64,000 nucleotides of DNA from Acanthosoma haemorrhoidale (lineage: Eukaryota; Arthropoda; Insecta; Hemiptera; Acanthosomatidae), in the NCBI GenBank assembly GCA_930367205.1, contig OV884014.1:117063768-117127767 (forward strand). The letters run 5' to 3'. Below are positions 1-7,290 of the stretch, piece after piece (the stretch's first letter is position 1; each line of letters starts with the position of its first letter). The notes under the pieces were generated by a model that had not been told where the DNA came from, searched no databases, and was given only the letters and a program-made list of their open reading frames with translations. The position numbers and the translations under genes were made by a program.

Positions 1-815
1 ATATCTAAAGTCACGTATTGTTTGTTAATTTTTACAGGCGAAGGTATGAGTAAATAAGTCTTTATATTTAAATTTGCCTTAGGAAGGTCTACAAAGATAT
101 GGAGTGTTTTATTATGAGTAGTGCAGTGAATTTTACTCATTATCCACAGAATTTCAGGATTCCTAGAAGCTAAATTTACATTTTGGTTTATGTCATGTAG
201 TATTTGGGACATTAATGATGAGTGTGTGATGCCAATTTTGCATAGTTCCAGTGTTAATGTAAGTTCATCTATTTTGTTGTGTAGGTGTGTCAGAATTATG
301 TACATGTCAAAGAATGTCATTTCCTTGTTTATCTTCATTATGTTGTCTTGTTCTGTTTTAAAATTGTTATTAATTAATTGAATGTCCTTTTGAAAGTTTT
401 TAATTACGTGTTTGTTAAGTTTTATGTCTTGTTCTATGTTGTGTTCTATATTATAGTTGTTCCGTCCTAACTCATTTATTACTTCGTCATAATGTGATTT
501 GTCATCAGCTGTCATGGTGCCAGTAAGCCAGCTGAGAGCTGTTCCAAGTCCGTTTATTAGTCCTCTCTTAGTTCGTTTGTTGTGTGATTTTAATAGGTTT
601 AATTTGTTTTGTGTTTGTATGATAAGGTTTTTGATTATAGGGTATGTCGGTAGGTCCCTATAAGATGGTACATTGTTCTGTATATTGTTTAGTTCTTTGT
701 CAAGTAAGCTAATGTCATAAAAATGGTATGTCCTGTAGTAATTTTCTATTACCTTTGCGTTCTTTATAGTGTAATGTAGGACTCCGGGGTTATCACTTAT
801 ATCAGTCACTGTCAT
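1..815 (-). CDS. env: Envelope (F-like) glycoprotein, partial, open at the window edge
   Basis: An uninterrupted minus-strand frame runs from an ATG at 815 to the window edge (about 271 codons) and overlaps the last 14 bases of pol in another frame. Around codons 81-84 it has an RTKR furin-type cleavage motif, followed directly by a Gly/Leu-rich stretch (GLINGLG) like the fusion peptide of insect errantivirus env and baculovirus F proteins. A long polar, probably helical region with many Asn, Lys and Glu follows. The membrane anchor would lie beyond position 1. No signal peptide follows the ATG at 815, so the true N-terminus probably comes from a spliced upstream exon, as known for errantivirus env mRNAs. 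The frame stays open a little upstream of this ATG, inside pol. A GTAATT at 5620-5615 in the leader is one possible donor, unproven. No stop or frameshift is visible in this part. Confidence 0.85.
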   Translation of the reverse strand, partial: MTVTDISDNPGVLHYTIKNAKVIENYYRTYHFYDISLLDKELNNIQNNVPSYRDLPTYPIIKNLIIQTQNKLNLLKSHNKRTKRGLINGLGTALSWLTGTMTADDKSHYDEVINELGRNNYNIEHNIEQDIKLNKHVIKNFQKDIQLINNNFKTEQDNIMKINKEMTFFDMYIILTHLHNKIDELTLTLELCKIGITHSSLMSQILHDINQNVNLASRNPEILWIMSKIHCTTHNKTLHIFVDLPKANLNIKTYLLIPSPVKINKQYVTLD

Positions 816-2727
816 AGTATATGTCAATGTCCATAGAAGTGTCTGGATTAGTACTGTCCGAGTAGGATCCATCTTCTCCTTCTGAAACAGTAATGTTTGG
901 TCTCGGTCTCAAGTGTTGTTTACGTGGTCTTTTGATTCTATTAACGTGTGCTTTGTTTGTTTCGTTTCTGTCTTTGTACAATAGTACGGGTCTGTAGGGA
1001 TCATTGTATTTGCGGTGATGGGTTGTTCTTATGAATATTTGGTCATCATTTATTTCGGGTGGATTTTCGCGATTTTTATTTAGTGTTTCTGTCCTATTTT
1101 CTTTTTCGTTTATAATTTTGTTTCTAGTTATTTCGTGTATTATGTTTTTTTCGTCATGATATTTTTGTACGTATTGTTCTTTTATTTCTATTTGTTGGTC
1201 AGGTCTTTTTGTTATTCCGAATGTTATTTCGTCTGGTGTCATATTTAGTTTAGAGTTTAAAGTATTGTTATATGCTATTGTTGCTAGCATTAGTCTGTTA
1301 GTTAATGATTTGTTCGTTAAGTCTTTGTAATTGAGGGTTCGTAATATTTCTATTAGTGTACTGTGTGCTCTATTAAGTAGTCCTAGTGAGTTGGGATTTC
1401 CTGGGGTCGTATAAATTGGTTCGATTTCATTTGTTTGCAAAAAATTTAATACTAGGTTGTTTTTGTATTCTTTACCATTATCCATTTTTATTGATACTGG
1501 TGTGGGATAGTATGTCAAGTAAAGTTTAATAGTGTCACAGATGTTGATTCCTGTCACAGCAGATATTATGTGTGTAAATAGTTTTTTGGAAAATGTGTCG
1601 ATTATTGTCACGATGTATTTTTTGTCGAAATGTAGTGTATCTATCATCAAGTCTTCAAATGGTTTGTTTGGTGTTGGTGTTACCATGTATTTTGCTTTTA
1701 TGGGATTTCGTTCGTATTTAGTCTTTTTGCATGTCGTACATTTGTTAATGAAGTCGTTTATTGTTTCTTTCATCAGTGGGAAGTAGTACAGTTTTCTCAG
1801 TTTGTCATAAGTCTCAATAGTTCCTCTGTGGGATGTCTTTCCTATGTGATAGTTGTTTATTGTTTCTATTTGTTCGTCTTTGTCCGTGATGTCGGTTACA
1901 AAATTTTTGTATCTTTTTAATTTTACAGTCTGGTATGAGTCTTGTATCAGTTTTGAAAATTCTTTGAACATTTCATCGTACCATGGTTGAAGTAATGGGA
2001 TATTTGGTTCGCAGTATATTCCGTATGTGATTTTCGGTCTAATTACTTGTTCTATTAGTGTTTGTAAGTCATTTACGTCATCAAGTATGATTTCATGTCT
2101 ATGTTTATTAAATGGTTTAGTGAATTTTATTTCTTTTGGACCCTTTTTTACGATTATTTGGTATTTTTCAATATTTATGTTTTTGTCATTGTCTACAATC
2201 CAAACTTGTTCATTGGATGATTGTTGTGAATGTATAGTCGCTCTACAAGTACTAAGTCTGTCTAATTCTATTTGATCTAAGTCATTGAGTTCATTAATTA
2301 TTTCGTCTAGTGCTTGAGTATTGTCTATTGGTTGGTCAATTATGTTGTCTATATTGTCTTCTTCTGTTATGTGATTTAAAGGTAAATTTTCATTTTGTCG
2401 CGAAAGTAAGTCAGCTACTTTATTCGTTTTTCCGTCAATGTGAGTAACGTCAAATTCGAATTCCTGAAGTTTCCACACCCATTTCATAATGCGTGTGTTA
2501 CCGTTCTTCATTGTATATATCCACTTTAGTGGTTTATGGTCAGTCAGTAGTTGGAATTTCGTACCGTACAAGTATGGTTTGAAATGGTGTGTCGACCAGA
2601 CAATTGCTAATAGTTCTTTCTCTATCGTTGAGTAATTTATCTCGGGAGGCTGTAGCACTCGTGAGGCGAACGCTACAGGGTGTTCTGTTCCGTCTTTATC
2701 TTTCTGAGAAAGTACCGAGCCGATGGC
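802..2727 (-). CDS. pol: Pol, 3' part: C-terminal RNase H and integrase (separated from RT by a frameshift)
   Basis: This frame encodes the second part of RNase H (EKELLAIVW; TDHKPL; DLLSR, supplying the later acidic residues) and then integrase. Counting from the GTG codon at 2658, the zinc-binding module has H271, H277, C307 and C310. The catalytic core has D340 (MIDTLHF) and D393 (MDNGKEY). The residue 35 positions after D393, where DDE integrases have Glu, is Asn429 (GLLNRAHS). A basic C-terminal region and an acidic tail (SEGEDGSYSDS) follow, to the TGA at 802-804. No ATG starts this frame. It continues the protease-RT frame after an indel at about 2725-2731, so it would not be made as part of Gag-Pol in this copy. 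It overlaps env at 802-815. Confidence 0.92.
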   Translation of the reverse strand, partial: AIGSVLSQKDKDGTEHPVAFASRVLQPPEINYSTIEKELLAIVWSTHHFKPYLYGTKFQLLTDHKPLKWIYTMKNGNTRIMKWVWKLQEFEFDVTHIDGKTNKVADLLSRQNENLPLNHITEEDNIDNIIDQPIDNTQALDEIINELNDLDQIELDRLSTCRATIHSQQSSNEQVWIVDNDKNINIEKYQIIVKKGPKEIKFTKPFNKHRHEIILDDVNDLQTLIEQVIRPKITYGIYCEPNIPLLQPWYDEMFKEFSKLIQDSYQTVKLKRYKNFVTDITDKDEQIETINNYHIGKTSHRGTIETYDKLRKLYYFPLMKETINDFINKCTTCKKTKYERNPIKAKYMVTPTPNKPFEDLMIDTLHFDKKYIVTIIDTFSKKLFTHIISAVTGINICDTIKLYLTYYPTPVSIKMDNGKEYKNNLVLNFLQTNEIEPIYTTPGNPNSLGLLNRAHSTLIEILRTLNYKDLTNKSLTNRLMLATIAYNNTLNSKLNMTPDEITFGITKRPDQQIEIKEQYVQKYHDEKNIIHEITRNKIINEKENRTETLNKNRENPPEINDDQIFIRTTHHRKYNDPYRPVLLYKDRNETNKAHVNRIKRPRKQHLRPRPNITVSEGEDGSYSDSTNPDTSMDIDIYYDSD

Positions 2728-4490
2728 CTTTCGCTTGCGTCTGTCGTTAAGTAAAAAGTTCGATTCCAGTCAGGGTAGGCTAGTATCGGGGAGTTAGTCA
2801 TGAGAGTTTTTAATGTGTCACAGGCCTCTTTGATTTCTTTTGTCTCGTATGTTTTAGTCTGTAGGGATTTTGATATGGGTTTGGTTATCTTCGCGTAATT
2901 TTTTATAAATTTTCGATAATATCCGGTCATTCCAAGGAATTGTCTGGTTGTTTTTTCACTATTTGGATATGGTAATTTTGTAATTGCTTCTACTTTTTTT
3001 GGGTTAGTTTTTAGTCCGTCGGGGGTAACTATGTATCCTAAGAAGGGGATTTCATTTTTGAAGAATTCTGTCTTGTCTAGTTGAATGGAAAGTGCGTGTT
3101 CTTTTAGTTTTCTAAATATGTTTTCAAGGTGTTCTAAATGTTCCTGTATTGTGTTGGAGTATATGATTATGTCGTCTATGTAAATCATGGCGTTTGGGAT
3201 ATTTGCTATCATCATGTTCATAGCTCTTTGAAATGTCGGTGGGGCGTTACAAAGTCCGTAGGGCATTCGTAAGTATTCGTAATGTCCGTCTTCTGTACTA
3301 AACGCTGTCTTGGCAATGGAATCAGGATCCATTTCGATTTGGTGGAATCCGGATGCCAAATCAATGGTCGAAAATATTTTCGCGTTTTGTAACTTGTTTA
3401 GTAAGTCTTCAATGTTAGGTAGTGGGTATTTGTCATTGATTGTCATGTCGTTAAGTTTTCGATAGTCTATAACCATCCTGACTTTCTTTTGTCCGGATGC
3501 GTCCATTTTCTTGGGGACTATCCATACTGGGGAATTGTAGGGGGAGTTACTTTTACGGATTATGTTGTTTTTCAGTAAGTTTGTCACTTCGTTATTTATT
3601 TGTTCTTTAAATTGTACAGGGTATCGGTAATTACGTGTGTAGCATGGATTTTCGTTTTTTGTCACGATTTTGTGTTTTAGTAAGTTAGTCGCTCTTAATT
3701 GTTCATTGTCTGTTTTTAGTATTTCTCCATAATTGCTTATTAGATTTACTAATTGGTCAGTTGTGTTATCGTCAATATGGTCTGTTCGAATTAATTGTTT
3801 AATTGTTTGTTTGTCATCAATATAGTATAGTTCGTTCTTTTCTTTTGATTTATTATTATTATTAAGTTTATTGTTATTATTAATTTTATTATTTTTATTA
3901 TTTTCCGGGTATGTTTGGTCCCTTTTGTTTTTGTTTATTTCCGGGTATGTTTGGTCCCTTTTATTTTTGTTTATTTCCGGGTATGTTTGGGCCCTTTTAT
4001 TTTTTAATTTATTATTACTATTATTATTATTATTATTATTACTATTATTATTACTATTGTTATTGTCTACTAAAGTTTCGTTTTCTAATTTAAATTTTAT
4101 TTTATTTATTATTATTTCATTATTTTGACAGTTAATTTTTATGTTTAAATTTCGCATTGTCTCGTATCCTAATAAAATGTTGAATTTATCACTAAACGGG
4201 TATACTAAAAATTTTGCCTTCGCAGAAATTCCAATCAGGGGATAAAGATCTATTAGAGCACTCTGAGTTCCCTCGGCTCTCCCTGTAGGGGTTTTCATCA
4301 CGAAGTCTTCCGAAATGATTTTAGTTCCTTCGGGTAAAGAACATGGGTGAATATAATTTTTTGATGATCCCGTGTCAATCAACCAAGTCTTGCCAGTAAA
4401 ATCTTTTAGTTTCGGTAAAGTGTCCGTATGGTTTAATTGGTATTCTGGTCGGGTGGTTTGTGATCGCTTGGTCCTGGTTCTAAAAAATGT
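2673..4490 (-). CDS. pol: Pol, 5' part: protease, reverse transcriptase, start of RNase H
   Basis: The frame opens after a TGA at 4493-4491 and overlaps the end of gag by 58 bases. It has no ATG of its own near the start, as expected for -1 frameshift expression. Counting from codon 4382: the protease has an aspartic DTGSS motif at residues 3-7 and ILLGYE near 69-74. An Asn/Lys-rich repeat linker spans about 107-180. RT follows with STIDLASGF (D341), FxYxRMPYGL-type residues near 370-377, YIDD at 401-404 (D403 and D404), and the FLGMTGYYRKFI connection at 482-493. RNase H begins with TTDAS (D548). After about residue 552 the frame reads 17 unrelated residues to a TAG at 2675-2673, while the expected RNase H continues in another frame. 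That pattern fits loss of one base at about 2725-2731. Confidence 0.94.
   Translation of the reverse strand, partial: TFFRTRTKRSQTTRPEYQLNHTDTLPKLKDFTGKTWLIDTGSSKNYIHPCSLPEGTKIISEDFVMKTPTGRAEGTQSALIDLYPLIGISAKAKFLVYPFSDKFNILLGYETMRNLNIKINCQNNEIIINKIKFKLENETLVDNNNSNNNSNNNNNNNSNNKLKNKRAQTYPEINKNKRDQTYPEINKNKRDQTYPENNKNNKINNNNKLNNNNKSKEKNELYYIDDKQTIKQLIRTDHIDDNTTDQLVNLISNYGEILKTDNEQLRATNLLKHKIVTKNENPCYTRNYRYPVQFKEQINNEVTNLLKNNIIRKSNSPYNSPVWIVPKKMDASGQKKVRMVIDYRKLNDMTINDKYPLPNIEDLLNKLQNAKIFSTIDLASGFHQIEMDPDSIAKTAFSTEDGHYEYLRMPYGLCNAPPTFQRAMNMMIANIPNAMIYIDDIIIYSNTIQEHLEHLENIFRKLKEHALSIQLDKTEFFKNEIPFLGYIVTPDGLKTNPKKVEAITKLPYPNSEKTTRQFLGMTGYYRKFIKNYAKITKPISKSLQTKTYETKEIKEACDTLKTLMTNSPILAYPDWNRTFYLTTDASERPSARYFLRKIKTEQNTL
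2725..2731 (-). other. Frameshift break in pol (RNase H)
   Basis: Upstream of this point the RNase H reading is in the protease-RT frame. Immediately downstream the recognisable RNase H continues in the frame used by integrase. A one-base deletion (or a two-base insertion) next to the GGCC at 2725-2728 explains it. It could be a real mutation or an assembly error. Confidence 0.85.
3841..4075 (-). repeat. In-frame low-complexity Asn/Lys-rich linker (AAT-type microsatellite) between protease and RT
   Basis: On the plus strand this is (ATT)n-like sequence at about 3850-3903 and 4009-4066, flanking a 36-bp minisatellite. It is translated in the pol frame as Asn/Ser/Lys runs. It separates the protease fold from the N-terminal part of RT and keeps frame throughout, so the expansion is tolerated or recent. 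Confidence 0.85.
3905..4012 (-). repeat. 36-bp coding minisatellite, three copies
   Basis: Three tandem 36-bp units start with CCGGGTATG at 3905, 3941 and 3977. Each encodes 12 residues of the type NKRDQTYPEINK. The third unit is the most diverged (GGGCCC for GGTCCC, and a T-rich end). The repeat sits in the protease-RT linker. Confidence 0.9.
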
Positions 4491-5593
4491 TCATATTTTG
4501 TTTCGAGTGATTGTAATTGGTCCTGTAATTCTTGTATGTATAAGTCTTTGTCTTCTAGTTCGGTATGGTGTACGCGGTTACTGACTGTCCGCATTGAAAC
4601 TGTTTGTTGTTGTTGTGGTATTGCAGGTAAAGCTAGTTGTTGTTTATTGAAATATTGGTTTTGTTCTCGTGGTTGCCACGGCTGATTGTATCGTGCATTA
4701 GGATCACGAGAATAATTAAAATTGTTGGGTTTGTCTGAATTATATTGGGGTTTGTTGTAATGGCGTTCGTTATTGGGAAAGGTTTGTGGTTGTTGGTACT
4801 GATTTGATTGTTCGCGTTTTCGCTCATAGTAATAAGGGTCAAAATTTTTGCCTTTATAACCGGTGCTAGGTGGTGTTTGTGTTTGTCTTGGGGCATATTG
4901 TTGTGATTTCGAGTTTTGTTGTTGTGGTCTGCTGTGAGAGCGTTCTCCGTAAGAACGTTCTATTATTCTCACAGCGACTGTCTTAAGTGCCCTTTTTAAG
5001 TCCCTTAAGTTTGTGTAGTCCGTGTGGTTTAGGAAAAATTCTAAATCTTTGTCAAATTGTTTCATACAGTGATGTGTTATTTGTCTGTCGTATATTTTTA
5101 GTTCGGTTAATTTTTGTTCGTCATTTAATCTATCGTCCGTAAATACTCGTCCTTCTAGTTCGTCTCGAAGGAGTAATACTCTGTCTACATAGTTTACGGG
5201 GTGTTCATTCTTGTATGGTCTAATTTGTAAAATTTCGTCCATTGACTGTAGTGTCGACTTGTCATCGCGGAATTGATTTTTTAATTCTTGAATTAATTCT
5301 TGTAACGTGTTATAATTTCGTAATCCGCAATGTTCTGCCGGTCCTACAAGTTTGTTAGTGGCGTGTCCAAGTAATTGTTTTGTATTGTATTCACAGTGTG
5401 GGTTGTCTATTGTGCATATGTTATTGGCCACGAAATTTATTTTATTTATGAATTTAATCAAGTGGCTTGGGTTTCCGTCAAATTCAGGTATTAGTTTTAA
5501 GTCTGTGGTTGAGATAATGTGGTTGTTAGTAGCCATATTTTCGTCTAATTCGGGGATGTTTCGGATAAGGTTTAGTCTGTCTGTTAATGGCAT
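4433..5593 (-). CDS. gag: Gag structural polyprotein
   Basis: The frame runs from the ATG at 5593-5591 (386 residues) to the stop at 4433. It stays open upstream to 5758, but without an ATG, so 5593 is the first real start. A second ATG at 5536 is possible. Near the N-terminus it has the LIPEFDGNP motif followed by a helical stretch, characteristic of gypsy-type capsid domains. A DKSTLQSMDEILQ-like capsid segment comes later. The C-terminal third is rich in Gln, Asn, Arg and Tyr and has no CCHC zinc knuckle. That fits errantivirus Gag, where basic residues take over nucleic-acid binding. A short coiled-coil-like segment (residues LYIQELQDQLQSLETKYEHF region) precedes the stop. The product would assemble the intracellular particle. 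Pol is expressed from it by -1 frameshift. Confidence 0.9.
   Translation of the reverse strand: MPLTDRLNLIRNIPELDENMATNNHIISTTDLKLIPEFDGNPSHLIKFINKINFVANNICTIDNPHCEYNTKQLLGHATNKLVGPAEHCGLRNYNTLQELIQELKNQFRDDKSTLQSMDEILQIRPYKNEHPVNYVDRVLLLRDELEGRVFTDDRLNDEQKLTELKIYDRQITHHCMKQFDKDLEFFLNHTDYTNLRDLKRALKTVAVRIIERSYGERSHSRPQQQNSKSQQYAPRQTQTPPSTGYKGKNFDPYYYERKREQSNQYQQPQTFPNNERHYNKPQYNSDKPNNFNYSRDPNARYNQPWQPREQNQYFNKQQLALPAIPQQQQTVSMRTVSNRVHHTELEDKDLYIQELQDQLQSLETKYEHFLEPGPSDHKPPDQNTN
4481..4487 (-). promoter_or_regulatory. Probable -1 ribosomal frameshift site T TTT TTA (gag to pol)
   Basis: Read on the minus strand, gag codons CAT TTT TTA (4489-4481) contain the canonical heptamer T TTT TTA in the correct zero-frame register. 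The pol frame opens only one codon upstream (TGA at 4493-4491) and gag stops downstream at 4435-4433, so a -1 slip here gives a continuous Gag-Pol. I did not identify a clear stimulatory hairpin or pseudoknot by eye. Confidence 0.8.
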
Positions 5594-5814
5594 GTAAAAT
5601 GTGTACAAAGTTATAATTACCAATTGATGTCTTCTGTTGTGTGAAGTCCTCTTCTTCTTCTCCTCTGGCGTCTCTAGATAGTTAACAAATGAGTGGTCAG
5701 AGCCTCGGTGATGTGTATTAAAATACACCAGCTGATGTCTTGGGTCTTGCCTAGCCAAACGGCGGTGATCGCGGAATGGGGAGATTCTTCCAAAGTCTCA
5801 AAGTCGCTGCCAAG
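5594..5814 (-). other. 5' leader between primer binding site and gag
   Basis: About 220 bases of transcribed leader. Part of it is open in the gag frame but lacks ATG. It contains a purine-rich run (GAGGAGAAGAAGAAGAGG on the minus strand, around 5645-5662). Packaging signals and an env splice donor would be expected here. GTAATT at 5620-5615 is a weak candidate donor. Confidence 0.6.
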
Positions 5815-5832
5815 GTCCCTGTTCGGGCGCCA
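5815..5832 (-). promoter_or_regulatory. Primer binding site, tRNA-Lys type
   Basis: The minus strand reads TGGCGCCCGAACAGGGAC. This is a perfect 18-nt match to the primer binding site used with tRNA-Lys (UUU), the same one used by gypsy-like and lentiviral elements. It abuts the LTR end, and its first T may be shared with an LTR terminus of the ...AACT type. Confidence 0.93.
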
Positions 5833-5871
5833 GTTAAATCTTGATAAGACCAGAAGGAGTTTTTAAAAAGA

Positions 5872-5877
5872 TTTATT
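5872..5877 (-). terminator. LTR polyadenylation signal AATAAA
   Basis: AATAAA on the minus strand lies about 40 bases before the LTR end, downstream of the TATA-like box. This is consistent with an R-U5 arrangement. Confidence 0.55.
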
Positions 5878-5977
5878 TGAACTTTACAAACATACAACTA
5901 CAATTAATAATAAATGTCAGAGTGACGGGCCTAGTAACAGTACAGAAGGAAGTGGACGTGAGAGGATAAGAGGAATG

Positions 5978-5984
5978 ATATATA
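5978..5984 (-). promoter_or_regulatory. TATA-like box of the LTR
   Basis: TATATAT on the minus strand lies about 145 bases upstream of the primer binding site. That would put the RNA start near 5950 and leave U3 only about 80 bases long in what is visible. Confidence 0.5.
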
Positions 5985-6061
5985 GGAGCTGAGACTTGAT
6001 AAGGATAGCTGACGAAGTGTTGATCTTGCAGGTGTTGCAGCTGGCAGATGGCCTCTCTATC

Positions 6062-7290
6062 TGACGATATTTTCCTTGTTTTGGTATCAGGAGAACATAA
6101 TGGGGCAGGAGCTAACGTTCCAGCTATGAAAAACCCATTTTTTAAAAATTCGACTTTTTGACGATATTTTCCTTGTTTTCGTATCAGGAGAACATAATGG
6201 GGCAGGAGCTGACGTACTAGCTATGAAATACGCATTTTTTAAAAATTCGACTTTTTGACGATATGTTCCTGGTTTTCGTATCAGGAGAACATAATAGGGC
6301 AGGAGCTAACGTACCAGCTATGAAATACCCATTTTTTAAAAATTCGACTTTTTGACGATATTTTCCTGGTTTTCGTATCAGGAGAACATAATAGGGCAGG
6401 AGCTAACGTACCAGCTATGAAATACGCAATTTTTGTAAAAATTTGAGTTTTCGACGATATTTTCCTTGTTTTGGTATCAGGAGAACATAATGGGGCAGGA
6501 GCTAACGTACTAGCTATGAAATACGCATTTTCGAAAAATTCGAGTTTTTGACGATATTTTCCTTGATTTCGTATCAGGAGAACATAAAAGAGCAGGAGCT
6601 AACGTTCCAGCTATGAAATACGCATTTTTTAAAAATTCCACTTTTTGACGATATTTTCCTGGTTTTCGTATCAGGAGAACATAATAGGGCAGGAGCTAAC
6701 GTACCAGCTATGAAATACCCATTTTTTAAAAATTCGACTTTTTGACGATATTTTCCTGGTTTTCGTATCAGGAGAACATAATGGGGCAGGAGCTAACGTA
6801 CCAGCTATGAGATACCCATTTTTTTAAAATTTGACTTTTTGACGATATTTTCCTTGTTTTGGTATCAGGAGAACATAATGGGGCAGGAGCTAACGTACTA
6901 GCTATGAAATACGCATTTTCGAAAAATTCGACTTTTTGACGATATTTTCCTTGATTTCGTATCAGGAGAACATAAAAGAGCAGGAGCTAACGTTCCAGCT
7001 ATGAAATACCCATTTTTTAAAAATTCGACTTTTTGACGATATTTTCCTTGTTTTCGTATCACGAGAACATAATGGGGCAGGAGCTAACGTACCAGCTATG
7101 AGATACCCATTTTTTTAAAATTTGACTTTTTGACGATATTTTCCTGGTTTTCATATCAGGAGAACATAATGGGGCAGGAGCTAACGTACTAGCTATGAAA
7201 TACGCATTTTTGAAAAAATTCAATTTTTTTAAAATGTTTTCTTTGTTTTGGTATCAGGAGAACATAAAGGGGCAAGAGCTAACGTACAAG
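6062..7290 (+). repeat. Satellite block A1
   Basis: About 12.7 family A monomers, 1229 bp. It begins directly at the LTR edge in the tgacgat phase and so lacks the B-to-A junction monomers found at the start of most other A blocks. Its end carries a fused variant (gaaaaaattcaattttttt) shared only with A4. The gtataaatttgacttttgg and gacgtcattt monomers found near the end of other A blocks are missing. Confidence 0.93.

Larger units (their letters stand above)
1..6061 (-). mobile_element. Errantivirus-like Ty3/gypsy LTR retrotransposon, minus strand, cut by the left window edge
   Basis: The order on the minus strand is LTR, tRNA-Lys primer binding site, leader, gag, pol (protease, RT, RNase H, integrase), env. 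This is the layout of insect Ty3/gypsy errantiviruses. Integrase follows RT/RNase H, which excludes Ty1/copia. Gag lacks a CCHC zinc knuckle, as in gypsy-type errantiviruses, and the third frame has a fusion-protein-like cleavage site. Gag and the visible env are open. Pol has one frameshift in RNase H and a changed integrase catalytic residue, so this copy is probably not autonomous. The 3' end (rest of env, polypurine tract, 3' LTR) lies beyond position 1. The right edge abuts family A satellite with no intervening unique DNA. Confidence 0.93.
5832..6061 (-). repeat. 5' LTR (complete or 5'-truncated at the satellite junction)
   Basis: About 230 bases lie between the primer binding site and the first satellite monomer. 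The minus strand has TATATAT at 5984-5978, AATAAA at 5877-5872, and ends ATTTAAC(T) next to the primer binding site. The upstream terminus is at or cut by the satellite junction. I do not see an AGT... start matching the ...ACT end, and the second LTR needed to fix the boundary is outside the window. Confidence 0.75.

Noticed and set aside
190..5597. Plus-strand open frames across the retrotransposon (190-381, 1532-1786, 2027-2275, 3871-4128, 3911-4093, 4372-4584, 5352-5597) and minus 4633-4896
   Set aside because: They are antisense or alternative-frame shadows of env, pol and gag. The Leu/Tyr-rich ones are antisense of the Asn-rich microsatellite.
5594..5758. Extension of Gag to an N-terminus at 5758
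   Set aside because: The frame is open, but the first codon is TTG and there is no ATG until 5593. This stretch is treated as leader.
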